Assembly: GCF_035917275.1 (NCBI RefSeq)
Contig: NZ_CP108508.1
Location: 7,688,001-7,752,000 of the forward strand
Source: Streptomyces sp. NBC_01237
GTDB taxonomy: Bacteria > Actinomycetota > Actinomycetes > Streptomycetales > Streptomycetaceae
Length of the DNA: 64,000 bases
Reading direction: 5' to 3'
Part shown: positions 7,575 to 16,777 of the stretch, piece after piece
Layout of the letters: the number at the start of each line of letters is the position of its first letter
Numbering within the stretch: position 1 is the stretch's first letter
Position numbers and translations under genes: made by a program
The notes under the pieces: model-generated
What the model saw: the letters and a program-made list of their open reading frames with translations, nothing else
What the model was told of the DNA's origin: nothing
The model's database searches: none

Positions 7575-8866
7575 CCCCCGGAACGCCCCCGCCCCCGCCC
7601 CCGCCCGCGCCCCAGCCCATGCCCGTGCCACCGTCCTCGCCGGCCGTGCCCGCCTCGCCGTCCTCCCCGGGCTCCGCGTCGGTCACGTCCTCGCCCCCGT
7701 ACGCGGGAGTGCCCCCGGTGCTGCCCCGCTCGGTCGCGGAACTCGGCCCGTTGCTGGGCTGGTTGCACTCCGGCGTGAGCGCCGGCGAACGGCTGGACTT
7801 CCCGTCGGGCACCGCGCTGCCCGACGGTCGTCTGGACCTGTGCAAACAGGCGCTCGGCCCCCGGGGAGCCGCACTGGTGGCCGGTGCCCTGCGCCCCCGT
7901 GCGGCGGACGGCGGACCCGCCCCCGTACGGCATCTGCTGCTCGGCACCGACGGGCTGGGTGACGAGGGTGCCGGAGCCGTCGCGGACCGCAGCGCGGGAA
8001 CCGGTGTGGAGACCCTCTACCTGGGCTGCAACCGGATCACCGCGGGCGGCGCCTGCCGGATCGCTGACAGCCTGCGCGCCTCGGAGCACCTGGTGACCGG
8101 GGTCTGGCTCAAGCGGAACCCGCTCGGCACCGGAGGCGGACAGGCGGCGGCCCAGCTCGTCGAGGCCGCCGCCACGCTCCGTACCCTCGACCTCGTTCAG
8201 ACCGGACTCGACGCGGCGGGCACCGCCGTCCTCGCCGAGGCGATGCTCACCGCGGCAGTGGCGGGGCGGCCCGTGGAGCGGCTGTTCATCGGCGGCAACG
8301 CGCTCGGACCCGTCGGCGCGGCACCGCTGGCGGCACTCCTGGCCGCCGGGGCGATCACCGAACTCTACGTATCGGCGGCCCGGTTGGGGGACGAGGGGGC
8401 CGATGTGCTCGCAGCCGGCCTGGCCCGCGCGCCGTACGGCCGTACCGCCCGGATCTCCGTCGCCAGCAACGGGATCGGGCCCCGCGCCGCGGCCCGGCTG
8501 GTGACGGCGGCCGCGACGGCGGGTGTGCGCCTGCTCGACCTGGGCCGGGTCCGGGCCGCCGGGACGCTCGGAGCGCCGGACAACCACATCGACACCGAGG
8601 CCGCCGCACGGATCGGGTCCTCTCTCGCGGCGCTCCCGCACCTGCTGACCCACCTCGTCCTCAGCCACACGGGCATGCGCAGCCGGGAGGCCCACCGCAT
8701 CCTGGACACCGCGGCGGACGCGAGCACGGCGACCCGCTACGTCCTGGGCAAGGGCATCGCGACCAGTGTCCGGCGTCGGCTCGACGCGTTCAGCGCGCAC
8801 CTGCCGCGTCCCACGGCGCACGCCGATGTCGCCGCGGTGCGCAGCGTCCACCGGACCGTCGGATAG
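7571..8866 (+). CDS. Leucine-rich-repeat (ribonuclease-inhibitor type) protein
   Basis: 431 residues. A Pro/Ser-rich leader (about residues 1-60) is followed by at least six repeats of roughly 28 residues in the RI/RanGAP style, for example LYLGCNRITAGGACRIADSL, VWLKRNPLGTGGGQAAAQL, LFIGGNALGPVGAAPLAAL and ISVASNGIGPRAAARLV. Such solenoids bind protein or RNA partners; no enzymatic domain or signal peptide is seen. The GTG at 7571 overlaps the SDR stop (GTGA), with GGAGG 7 nt upstream; GTG 7568 is also possible. The tight coupling implies that it works together with the SDR protein. A strong hairpin follows its stop. Confidence 0.85.
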   Translation: MTPGTPPPPPPPAPQPMPVPPSSPAVPASPSSPGSASVTSSPPYAGVPPVLPRSVAELGPLLGWLHSGVSAGERLDFPSGTALPDGRLDLCKQALGPRGAALVAGALRPRAADGGPAPVRHLLLGTDGLGDEGAGAVADRSAGTGVETLYLGCNRITAGGACRIADSLRASEHLVTGVWLKRNPLGTGGGQAAAQLVEAAATLRTLDLVQTGLDAAGTAVLAEAMLTAAVAGRPVERLFIGGNALGPVGAAPLAALLAAGAITELYVSAARLGDEGADVLAAGLARAPYGRTARISVASNGIGPRAAARLVTAAATAGVRLLDLGRVRAAGTLGAPDNHIDTEAAARIGSSLAALPHLLTHLVLSHTGMRSREAHRILDTAADASTATRYVLGKGIATSVRRRLDAFSAHLPRPTAHADVAAVRSVHRTVG

Positions 8867-8870
8867 GGGG

Positions 8871-8900
8871 CCGCGGCCGGTCGGCGGCGTCCGGCCGCGG
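8871..8900 (+). terminator. Hairpin after the SDR-LRR operon
   Basis: CCGCGGCCGG (8871-8880), a 10-nt loop and CCGGCCGCGG (8891-8900) give a perfect 10-bp stem starting 5 nt after the LRR stop. There is no U-tract, which is normal for Streptomyces terminators. It separates the helical-repeat gene downstream, which then needs its own promoter in 8901-8968. Confidence 0.6.
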
Positions 8901-8968
8901 CGGGGCCGTTGTGGATACGCTCCGTAAACTTCTGGGGTGATCCTGTCCGTACACGGCAGAATCGCTCC

Positions 8969-11900
8969 ATGACCGACGCTCAGCCGCTCGTCCTCGCCTG
9001 CACCCTGCTCGACGCCCTGGAGCCGCTCCCGTACCACCGGCGCATGCGGGAACTCGCCGTGCGCGCCCGGCGCCTGGCCGCGGACGGGGTACTTCGGCCC
9101 GTCCTGGAGGAACTGGCGGGCGGCGACCCCTACGAGCGTCACCTCGCCGTCGTCGCCGCGGCCGTCGCCCACGACACGGGGTGGATCGAGGACCGCATCG
9201 CCGACGAGGACCCCCGCGTCAGGGGCGTGGCCCTGCGGGTGGCGCGCGGTCTCGGCGTACCGGACACCGCGTACGAGGCGGCCCTCGACGACGCGCCGGC
9301 GGCCGTACGCCGCCAGTTGATCCGGGCGGTCGTCGCCGACCGCCGCACCGCACTGGCCGACCGGCTGATCGAACCCCTGCGCCGGACCTGGGGCGACGCC
9401 GAGGCGTCCCGGCTGCTGCCCGGCTGTTCGTCCGAGGTGGTGGACCGGCTGCTGCCCGAACTGTTCCGTTCGGTGAGCTGCTGGTCCTCCCTCGGCACCC
9501 ACCACCCCCGCCCGTTCCTCGACGCCGCGGAACGCGACCTGGCGTCGCAGCCCAGGACGCGACGTGACGCCTGGTGGCAGTGGTACGGCCATGAACGCGG
9601 GGTCGCCGCGGCGGCGGCGACCCACCCGCACCGGGTCCTCGACCTCCTGGAGCGGTACGGCCCTTCGGCACTTCCGGTGCGCCAAGGGCTCGGCGAGCTC
9701 CTCGCGGCCGACCCGGTCCGCTTCGCGCGTCTGTTCCTCGGCCCCGAAGGCTTTCGGCCGCCACGCGGCAGAGTGCTCAGCAAGGTGCTGCTGCGGCGCC
9801 TTGCCCGTACGGTGCCCGACGAGCTCCTCGTCGAACTCGGCCGGTCCGTCGCGGACTTCGGGGAGCTGCTCGCCGGGCTGGTCCTGGCCCTTCCGCCGGG
9901 CCGTCGTGGCGCCTTCTACGACGCGGTCGTGGAGGGCCGGGGCGACGGCGCGTCCGGCACCGTCGACACCACGGTGCTGGACGCGCTGCCCCGCAGCCAT
10001 GTGGCGCCCGTGGCCCGGCGGATGGCGGCGAGAGCCCGTGACCGAGGAGCCGGCCGGGACACGGTCCTGCTCGCCGAGTCGTATCTGCCGGTCGCCGAGG
10101 TACGCGAACGGCTCCTGGCGGCGACGCGCAGGCCCGCCGCCGACGACCGGGCCGAAGCCTGGTCGCTGCTCATCCGCAACGCGGGCCGCTCCGCGGACCC
10201 GGCCGCCGTCGCCACCGTGCTCGACGACATGCTGCGGCTGCGCAACGAACAGGACCCGGTCCGCTCCGCCGCGCTGCGCGCCCTGCTCACCGTCCCGCCC
10301 GCGCTCTGCACCGACGCCGTGGAACCCCTGCTGGACCGGATAGCCGCGGACGCGGTGGAGGCCCGCGACTCGTCGGCGGCCACCCGCTCCGCACTCAGCG
10401 CGCTCGCCGTGGGCGTCCTGCGCGAACACGCGGTCACCGGGCAGCGCGCCCTGCTGAACTGGGCCCTGCGCACCCTGGTCCGGATCTCCGGGAACAGCGG
10501 GAGCGCGGACCTCGGCCGGCTCGACCGGACCCTGCGCCGGGGCCAGGAGCACACCGTGCTCGAAGCGCTCAGGCCCTGGCTGGAGGCGGGGGCCGAACGG
10601 TCGGACTACGGCCTCGTCCTCGCCCTGGCACGGGCCGTCGGCCGCCGCGCCACGGCCATGCCGGACCTTCAGGAAATGCTCCGGCAGGCGGTTCTCTACG
10701 GCAACAGCTCCACCGCCGGTGCCGCGATCGGCTTCCGGCTGGAGCCTCCCGCGCACCGGGACGAACGCGTCGAGAGCATTCTGACCCGCGATCCGTCGGC
10801 CATCGGCCTGCCCGCCGTGCGGCAGGTGGTCACCGGGCGCCGCACCGATCTGCTCGACCGGTTCCTCGGCGAGACACCGCCGTGGGGAAGGTTCCTCGCC
10901 GCGGGCACCCCATGGACCGTGCCCGTCGACAACGACGTGATCCGCTGGGTGCCGCGGCAGCACCGGGCCGCCGGCCGGGACCTGGAACGGGTCGTGCGGG
11001 ACGAGAAGCTGCCGCTGTACTCCCGGGCCTCGGCCCTCGGGCAACTGGCCCGGCTGCCGGGCATCGGCGCCGAAGCCGTACGCCCCTGGACCGGCTCGGC
11101 CGACATCGTGCTCGCCGAGGCGGCCCTCGCCGCGCTCGCCCGCACCGACAGGCCCGCCGAGGTGCTGCCCGATCTGCTCGCGCACACCGGTGACGACCGC
11201 GCCCGCGTCGCCGTGTACGCGGCGGGCCGCGTCTCCCTGTTCGTGCGGCCTTCCCAGCTGGCCGGGTCGCTGGCCGCGCGGGTGGCCCCCGGCTCCGGCA
11301 AGGTGACCAGCCGCAAGGAGGTGGTGCGGCTCGCCGCGCTCCGGCTGCCCATCACCCACGCGGCGGGGCTGCTCGCCCACGCGTACGCCCTGCCGGACCA
11401 GCATCCGGACGTGCGGGCCGCCTGTGTGGCCTTCGGCGTCCCCCTCCTCGACGACGAGCGGATATGGGACGTGATGGCCGACGCGGCGAGCGGTGCCGGT
11501 GCACCGCGTTCCGCCGTGCTGCGGGCGGACCCGGCGGAGCTGGCCGCCGGACACCGGCAGCGGTACGCCGGGCTGGTCCAGCGGGTGTGCGACACCGACG
11601 ACGAGGAGCTCGCCGCCCTCGCCCACCACGCGGTGGCCCGCTGGCTGCCGTGGGCGCCCGGCGCGTGCGAGGTCCTGGTGGGCGCGCTCACCGACCTGGA
11701 CCGGCGAGGCACCTGGCGGTCCGCGGCGGACGCGCTGATCGGGGCGGCCATGGCGGCCCCGGAGGCGGTGGACGCGCTCAACCGGGTACTGACGGCCCTG
11801 GCCACCGGCGACACGGCGGACGAGGCGGGCGCCGAGCGGGACCGGCCCGCCCGGCAGCGGGTGGTGTACATGGCCGAGGCGCTCGGCCGGCGGGGCCCGG

Positions 11901-12352
11901 GCCGCGGCCCGCAGGCACGGGCCGTGCTCGGCGCCACCGGGGAAGTACTCGCCGGATTCCGGGACTTCGTGCCGCAGGCGGCCGGTCTGCTCGCGCACGC
12001 CGTGGATCTCGACGCGGACGCGGAGCCCCTGCACTCCGCGCTGGTCCGGCTCGCCGGACTGCACCACGGGCGGCCGGTGCTCGCCGCCCGTACCGCGCAG
12101 AGTGTCGGCCTGCGGGCAGGTGCTGCGGACGGTCCGGCCGTCGGCGGCCTCGACACGCTGCTCGTCGTCACCGCACGCCTCACGGACAGCGGCGACCCGG
12201 CCGAAGGGCTGTTCGCCGCCGGGCTGACCGTGGCGGGAGGCCGCCGCACGGGATGGACGGGGCCCTGGCGCACCCAGCTGCGCATGCTGCGCCAGCACCC
12301 GGCCGCCGATGTGCGGGACGCCGCGTACGCGGAGGTGACGGCGCGCGAGTGA
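8969..12352 (+). CDS. Large helical-repeat (HEAT-like) protein
   Basis: 1127 residues made almost wholly of alternating amphipathic helices rich in Ala, Leu and Arg, such as the opening LVLACTLLDALEPLPYHRRM and later blocks RVSLFVRPSQLAG and LAALAHHAVARWLPW. The pattern fits HEAT/ARM-type solenoids, which act as scaffolds for protein or nucleic acid. No catalytic motif, signal peptide or membrane segment is visible. The ATG at 8969 is chosen because the helical pattern begins there. The possible -10 CAGAAT ends 6 nt before it, so the mRNA may be leaderless. It lies 102 nt after the LRR gene on the same strand, and I infer a functional link with the SDR/LRR pair. Confidence 0.8.
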   Translation: MTDAQPLVLACTLLDALEPLPYHRRMRELAVRARRLAADGVLRPVLEELAGGDPYERHLAVVAAAVAHDTGWIEDRIADEDPRVRGVALRVARGLGVPDTAYEAALDDAPAAVRRQLIRAVVADRRTALADRLIEPLRRTWGDAEASRLLPGCSSEVVDRLLPELFRSVSCWSSLGTHHPRPFLDAAERDLASQPRTRRDAWWQWYGHERGVAAAAATHPHRVLDLLERYGPSALPVRQGLGELLAADPVRFARLFLGPEGFRPPRGRVLSKVLLRRLARTVPDELLVELGRSVADFGELLAGLVLALPPGRRGAFYDAVVEGRGDGASGTVDTTVLDALPRSHVAPVARRMAARARDRGAGRDTVLLAESYLPVAEVRERLLAATRRPAADDRAEAWSLLIRNAGRSADPAAVATVLDDMLRLRNEQDPVRSAALRALLTVPPALCTDAVEPLLDRIAADAVEARDSSAATRSALSALAVGVLREHAVTGQRALLNWALRTLVRISGNSGSADLGRLDRTLRRGQEHTVLEALRPWLEAGAERSDYGLVLALARAVGRRATAMPDLQEMLRQAVLYGNSSTAGAAIGFRLEPPAHRDERVESILTRDPSAIGLPAVRQVVTGRRTDLLDRFLGETPPWGRFLAAGTPWTVPVDNDVIRWVPRQHRAAGRDLERVVRDEKLPLYSRASALGQLARLPGIGAEAVRPWTGSADIVLAEAALAALARTDRPAEVLPDLLAHTGDDRARVAVYAAGRVSLFVRPSQLAGSLAARVAPGSGKVTSRKEVVRLAALRLPITHAAGLLAHAYALPDQHPDVRAACVAFGVPLLDDERIWDVMADAASGAGAPRSAVLRADPAELAAGHRQRYAGLVQRVCDTDDEELAALAHHAVARWLPWAPGACEVLVGALTDLDRRGTWRSAADALIGAAMAAPEAVDALNRVLTALATGDTADEAGAERDRPARQRVVYMAEALGRRGPGRGPQARAVLGATGEVLAGFRDFVPQAAGLLAHAVDLDADAEPLHSALVRLAGLHHGRPVLAARTAQSVGLRAGAADGPAVGGLDTLLVVTARLTDSGDPAEGLFAAGLTVAGGRRTGWTGPWRTQLRMLRQHPAADVRDAAYAEVTARE

Positions 12353-12450
12353 GCCGGGGGCCGGCCTGGCACGGGCGCGCGAGTGAGCGGGGCCCGACCT
12401 CACACGAGTGCGGGGCTGAGCGCGGGAGCCGACCGGGGCCGGAGCGACGC

Positions 12451-12491
12451 GAGCGCCGGACGGTCCGTGGTGTCGGGCCCGTCCGGCGCTC
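12451..12491. terminator. Bidirectional terminator hairpin
   Basis: GAGCGCCGGACGG (12451-12463) and CCGTCCGGCGCTC (12479-12491) form a perfect 13-bp stem with a 15-nt loop between the convergent helical-repeat and desaturase genes. Confidence 0.65.
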
Positions 12492-12543
12492 GGTGCCGGT
12501 GCTCGCTGTCGTGTGCGGGGGTGTCAGTCCCGCACGGGGAGGG

Positions 12544-13518
12544 TCAGGCCCGGCCGCGCGCGACCATGCGTGCCTTGCGGGCCGCCAGCTTCTCGTCGAA
12601 CTTCGACGCCTCGCTGTCCAGGCCGCCCATGTACAGGCCCAGTTCGTCCTGTGCCTTCAGACCCTCCGGGCCGAGCCCGTCGATGTCGAGGACCTTCAGG
12701 TAGCGCAGGACCGGCTGGATCACGTCGTCGTGGTGGATACGCATGTTGTAGATCTCACCGATCGCCATCTGCGCGGCGGCCCGCTCGAAGCCCGGCATGC
12801 CGTGTCCCGGCATCCGGAAGTTCACGACGACATCGCGCACGGACTGCATCGTCAGATCCGGGGCGAGTTCGAAGGCGGCGCCCAGGAGGTTGCGGTAGAA
12901 GACCATGTGGAGGTTCTCGTCGGTCGCGATCCGGGCCAGCATCCGGTCGCAGACCGGGTCGCCCGACTGGTGGCCGGTGTTGCGGTGCGAGACCCGGGTC
13001 GCCAGCTCCTGGAAGGCGACGTACGCGACGGAGTGCAGCATCGAGTGGCGGTTGTCCGACTCGAAGCCCTCCGCCATGTGCGCCATGCGGAACTGCTCCA
13101 GCTTGTCCGGGTCCACGGCGCGCGAGGTGAGCAGATAGTCGCGCATCACGATGCCGTGCCGGCCCTCCTCCGCGGTCCAGCGGTGCACCCAGGTGCCCCA
13201 GGCGCCGTCACGGCCGAAGAGCGAGGCGATCTCGTGGTGGTAGCTGGGGAGGTTGTCCTCGGTCAGCAGATTCACGACCAGCGCGATCTTGCCGATGTCG
13301 GTCACCTTGGACTGCTCCGGCGCCCAGGCGTCGCCGTCCGCGAAGACACCGGGGAAATTCCGGCCGTCGGAGAACGGGACGTACTCGTGCGGCATCCAGT
13401 CCTTGGCGACCTTGAGATGGCGGTTGAGTTCCTTCTCCACCACCTCTTCCAGCGCGTACAGCAGCTGGGCGTCGGTCCACGCCTTCGAACTGCCGAGGTG
13501 GGGAGAGGTGATCGTCAC
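12544..13518 (-). CDS. Acyl-ACP desaturase (soluble di-iron, type 2)
   Basis: 324 residues. The ligands of the di-iron centre are visible in EDNLPSYHHE, EEGRHG and the second-half ATDENLH, the arrangement of soluble stearoyl-ACP-type desaturases (DesA1/DesA2 in actinobacteria). It introduces a double bond into acyl chains carried by acyl carrier protein, adjusting membrane fluidity, with electrons from a ferredoxin system not encoded here. Start is GTG 13518 with AGGAG 7-8 nt upstream. A palindrome sits 27-59 nt upstream, suggesting repression by a TetR-type lipid regulator. It lies downstream of the DDAH gene, separated by 117 nt. Confidence 0.92.
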   Translation of the reverse strand: MTITSPHLGSSKAWTDAQLLYALEEVVEKELNRHLKVAKDWMPHEYVPFSDGRNFPGVFADGDAWAPEQSKVTDIGKIALVVNLLTEDNLPSYHHEIASLFGRDGAWGTWVHRWTAEEGRHGIVMRDYLLTSRAVDPDKLEQFRMAHMAEGFESDNRHSMLHSVAYVAFQELATRVSHRNTGHQSGDPVCDRMLARIATDENLHMVFYRNLLGAAFELAPDLTMQSVRDVVVNFRMPGHGMPGFERAAAQMAIGEIYNMRIHHDDVIQPVLRYLKVLDIDGLGPEGLKAQDELGLYMGGLDSEASKFDEKLAARKARMVARGRA

Positions 13519-13544
13519 GGGGAGCTCCTGGGGACGGGAGAATT

Positions 13545-13577
13545 ACCTACGGCTTCGTAGGTTACGTGACCGTAGGT
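13545..13577 (-). promoter_or_regulatory. Putative operator upstream of the desaturase gene
   Basis: ACCTACG-GCTT-CGTAGGT (13545-13562) is a perfect inverted repeat with 7-bp arms, and a third copy of the half-site CGTAGGT follows at 13571-13577. The sites lie 27-59 nt upstream of the GTG, where a repressor would block the promoter. The form suits a TetR-family regulator of fatty-acid genes; no such gene is adjacent, so the regulator is unknown. Confidence 0.6.
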
Positions 13578-13635
13578 TAAAGCGACGTTAAGGCCCAAGC
13601 CAAGCCCGTCCCTCCGGGCATCCGCTTACGTACCG

Positions 13636-14412
13636 TTATGTGTGCAGGTCACGGAGGCGTACGGAGAGGCACGTCACGCAGCCTTCCAGTTTTTCGAACT
13701 CGCTGATATCGACCGCGACGGGCCGGAATCCGAGCTCCCGGAACAGTTCCGCGGACTTCGGGGCGCTCGCCGCCAGCAGCAGATCGCCACCCCCGAGCAG
13801 CACCACATGTGCGCCCGCCTCCTCCGGCACCGGCAGGAACCGTCCGAACACCGAGGGCTCGTCGACCAGGGGCGGGTACCCGATGACCGTCCCGTCGGGG
13901 AGCGCCGTCACCGCGGACTTCAGATGCAGAACCTTGCTGACCGGCACCGCCACGACACAGGCGCCCAAGGGCTCGAAGGCGGCCCGGAGCTGCCGGACCC
14001 CCTCCGCGTTCGTCCGCCCGCCGCACCCGACGTACACCGTGTCGCCGATCTTCAGGACATCGCCGCCGTCGAGCGTGCCGGGCTCGCGGATCCGGTTGAC
14101 CGAGCAGCCGAGCCGCACCAGCGCCTCCTCGACGCCCGGGGTCTCGCCCCGGCGGGACTCCGCCCCGGACCGGGCGATCAGCGCCACGTTGCGGAACATC
14201 ACGACGGCGTCCTCGACGAACACCCCGTCCGGGCAGTCGTCGGCCCGGTCCGCCTCGACCGTGTCCCAGCCGTGCTCGGCGAGCACGGCGACGTACCGCT
14301 CCCACTGCTCCGCGGCCAGTCCGACATCGACGGGTATGCGCTCGGCATGGGTCACGAGCCCCTCGCTGAGTCGCGGGCTCGCACGGCGGACCAGGGCTGT
14401 TCTGCTGGGCAC
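13636..14412 (-). CDS. Dimethylarginine dimethylaminohydrolase (DDAH)
   Basis: 258 residues, matching the family length. The pentein fold signatures are present: the substrate aspartate/glutamate stretch CPDGVFVEDAVVMF, the catalytic-histidine region PGTLDGGDVLKIGDTVYVG with HLKSAVTALPDG, and the C-terminal nucleophile Cys in EKLEGCVTCLS. It hydrolyses methylated arginine to citrulline and a methylamine. Start is taken as GTG 14412, with GGAG 8 nt upstream; a longer frame to 14472 is only low-complexity sequence overlapping the upstream gap. It follows the UvrA-like gene after 38 nt and may be co-transcribed with it. Confidence 0.9.
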   Translation of the reverse strand: MPSRTALVRRASPRLSEGLVTHAERIPVDVGLAAEQWERYVAVLAEHGWDTVEADRADDCPDGVFVEDAVVMFRNVALIARSGAESRRGETPGVEEALVRLGCSVNRIREPGTLDGGDVLKIGDTVYVGCGGRTNAEGVRQLRAAFEPLGACVVAVPVSKVLHLKSAVTALPDGTVIGYPPLVDEPSVFGRFLPVPEEAGAHVVLLGGGDLLLAASAPKSAELFRELGFRPVAVDISEFEKLEGCVTCLSVRLRDLHT

Positions 14413-14450
14413 GAGGGCTCTCCAGGGGCGTGGCGGCGGTCGGGCCGCCA

Positions 14451-16739
14451 TCATGCCCCGCGGCCTCGCCATTGCTCCAGATCCCGGCGCAGATACGCGG
14501 CGGTGAACGAGGTGCGATGCGCCGCCAGCGCCGCTGGGGTGCCCTCGAAGACCAGCTCGCCGCCGTTCCTGCCGCCGTCGGGGCCGAGGTCGATCACCCA
14601 GTCCGCCCGCTTGACCACATCCAGGTTGTGCTCGACGCAGATGACGGTGTTGCCCGCGTCGACCAGCCGGTCCAGCAGATCCACCAGTGTGCCGGTGTCG
14701 GCCATGTGCAGTCCGGTCGTCGGCTCGTCCAGGACGTACACACTGCCCGTACGGTGCAGCCGCGTCGCGAACTTGATGCGCTGGAGCTCACCGCCCGAGA
14801 GCGAACTGAGGGGCCGGCCCAGCGTGAGGTACCCGAGCCCGACCTCGTCCAGCGTGCGCAACTTCCGCAGCAGAGCAGGGTCGTCGAACAGCCCGACGGC
14901 CTGAGCGGCCGTCATGTCCAGTACGTCGACGATGGACTTGCCGCCGACCCGGTGCGCGAGGACGTGGTCCTGGAAGCGCCGCCCCTCGCACATCCGGCAG
15001 GTCGTGGTGACCGGATCCATGAACGCGAGATCGGTGATGATCACGCCTCGTCCCGCACACGCGGCGCAGGCCCCCGAGGAGTTGAAGCTGAACAGTCCCG
15101 GATCGACACCGTTCTCCTTGGCGAAGACCTTGCGGATGGTGTCGAGCGCGCCGAGGTACGAGGCCGGGGTGGAACGGGACGAGGCGGTGATCGCCGTCTG
15201 GTCGACGACCACCGCGTCCGGGTACGCCGCCGTGAATACCCGCGACACCAGAGTCGACTTGCCGGACCCGGCCACCCCGGTCACCGCCGTCAGCACCCCG
15301 ACGGGGAACGACACGTCCACGCCCTTGAGGTTGTGCAGGTCGGCGCCGGACACCGGGAGCCACCCGGTCGGGGAGCGGAACGCCTCCTTCACCGGGGTGC
15401 GCCGGCGCAGACACCGGCCGGTGAGCGTACCGGCCTCGCGCAGCCGGTCGAAGGACCCCTCGAAGACGACGCGCCCGCCGTCGGTGCCGGCGCCCGGCCC
15501 CATGTCGACGACATGGTCGGCGACGGCCATCACATCCGGGTCGTGTTCCACCACCAGCACGGTGTTGCCCTTGTCCCGGAGCCGTACCAGCAGATCGTTG
15601 AGCCTGCCGACGTCGCGCGGATGCAGTCCGACGCTCGGTTCGTCGAAGACGAAGGTCAGGCCGGTGAGTGAACTGCCCAGATGGCGCACCATCTTGAGCC
15701 GCTGTCCCTCACCGCCCGACAGCGTGGTGGTCTCCCGGTCCAGACTGAGATAGCCGAGGCCGATGCCGACCAGACGCTCCAGCCGTTCGCGGGCGGCCAC
15801 CGCGATCGGACCCGCCACCGGATCGTCGATCTTCGCCAGTACGCCGACGAGGTCGGCCACCTCCATCCTCGCGTAGTCGGCGGGGGAGTGCCCGTCGATA
15901 CGGGTGGCGAGCGCCGCCGCGTTGAGCCGCGCACCGTCGCAGGAGCCGCACACCGTCTCGACGGTGAACCGGCGGGCGGCCTCGCGCCGTTTCTCGGAGA
16001 GCGACTCCGTGTCCCGCTTGAGGTAGAGCCGCTCGAAGCGTTCCACGACGCCCTCGAACCGCATGTCCGCCGAGGCGGTCCGCAGCTCCAGGCGGACCGT
16101 GAACCCCTTGCCGTGCAGCAGGAGGCGGCGCTCCTCCTCGGTGTAGTCCGCCAGCGGCCGGTCGTTGTCGAAGCGCCCCGAACCGGCGTACAGGTTCCAC
16201 TCCCAGCTGCCGACCGAGAGGCCGGGCAGCAGGAGAGCCCCTTCGTTGAGCGACTTCGACCAGTCGACCGCCCGGTCGAGGTCCAGCCGGACCGTGCGGC
16301 CCACGCCGTCGCACTCGGGGCACATACCGCCGGGATCGTTGAACGAGTACGCGGTCGCCGGCCCGGCGCTCGGCGTGCCGTGCCGGGAGAACAGCACCCG
16401 GATCACTGACCAGATGTCGGTCATCGTGCCGACGGTGGAGCGCACATTGCCGCCCACGGGCTTCTGGTCGACGATGATCGCCACCGACAGGTCCTCGACG
16501 GACTCGACGTGCGGCCGCTCGTACTTCGGCAGCCGGTTCCTGAGGAACGAGGTGAAGGTCTCGTTCAGCTGCCGCCGCGATTCGACGGCGATGGTGTCGA
16601 AGACGATCGAGGACTTGCCCGACCCGGACACCCCGGTGAAGACGGTGATGCGGCCCTTGGGGAGAGTGAGGGAGACGTCGCGGAGGTTGTTCTCGCGCGC
16701 GCCGGTGATGATGATGCTCCGGTCCATGTTCCGATCCAT
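14451..16739 (-). CDS. UvrA-like ABC ATPase (probable drug-resistance paralogue)
   Basis: 762 residues, clearly shorter than housekeeping UvrA (about 950). Two ATPase halves are complete: Walker A GVSGSGKS and GVAGSGKS, signatures LSGGEGQRLKM and LSGGELQRIKF, Walker B VFDEPSVGLH and LDEPTTGLH. Zinc pairs are kept (CPEC, CGSC, CAAC, CRMC). Paralogues of this size, such as DrrC of daunorubicin producers, protect against DNA-binding drugs rather than taking part in full nucleotide-excision repair. The reduced N-terminal region suggests loss of the UvrB-docking part. A 13-bp palindrome upstream suggests regulated expression. ATG 16739 is used; ATG at codon 5 is an alternative. Confidence 0.9.
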   Translation of the reverse strand: MDRNMDRSIIITGARENNLRDVSLTLPKGRITVFTGVSGSGKSSIVFDTIAVESRRQLNETFTSFLRNRLPKYERPHVESVEDLSVAIIVDQKPVGGNVRSTVGTMTDIWSVIRVLFSRHGTPSAGPATAYSFNDPGGMCPECDGVGRTVRLDLDRAVDWSKSLNEGALLLPGLSVGSWEWNLYAGSGRFDNDRPLADYTEEERRLLLHGKGFTVRLELRTASADMRFEGVVERFERLYLKRDTESLSEKRREAARRFTVETVCGSCDGARLNAAALATRIDGHSPADYARMEVADLVGVLAKIDDPVAGPIAVAARERLERLVGIGLGYLSLDRETTTLSGGEGQRLKMVRHLGSSLTGLTFVFDEPSVGLHPRDVGRLNDLLVRLRDKGNTVLVVEHDPDVMAVADHVVDMGPGAGTDGGRVVFEGSFDRLREAGTLTGRCLRRRTPVKEAFRSPTGWLPVSGADLHNLKGVDVSFPVGVLTAVTGVAGSGKSTLVSRVFTAAYPDAVVVDQTAITASSRSTPASYLGALDTIRKVFAKENGVDPGLFSFNSSGACAACAGRGVIITDLAFMDPVTTTCRMCEGRRFQDHVLAHRVGGKSIVDVLDMTAAQAVGLFDDPALLRKLRTLDEVGLGYLTLGRPLSSLSGGELQRIKFATRLHRTGSVYVLDEPTTGLHMADTGTLVDLLDRLVDAGNTVICVEHNLDVVKRADWVIDLGPDGGRNGGELVFEGTPAALAAHRTSFTAAYLRRDLEQWRGRGA

Positions 16740-16764
16740 GGTCGCGAAGCTAACCGTAATACCG

Positions 16765-16777
16765 GACAGGTCCTGTC
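16765..16777 (-). promoter_or_regulatory. Palindrome upstream of the uvrA-like gene
   Basis: GACAGG-T-CCTGTC is a perfect 13-bp palindrome 26-38 nt upstream of the ATG, in the region expected to hold the promoter. A repressor site is likely. The rest of the gap to 16948 is GC-rich without a gene. Confidence 0.5.

Noticed and set aside
7553..12403. 1616-codon open frame on the minus strand over the LRR and helical-repeat genes
   Set aside because: Arg/Gly/Pro-rich composition without motifs, a shadow of high-GC codon bias on the plus strand.
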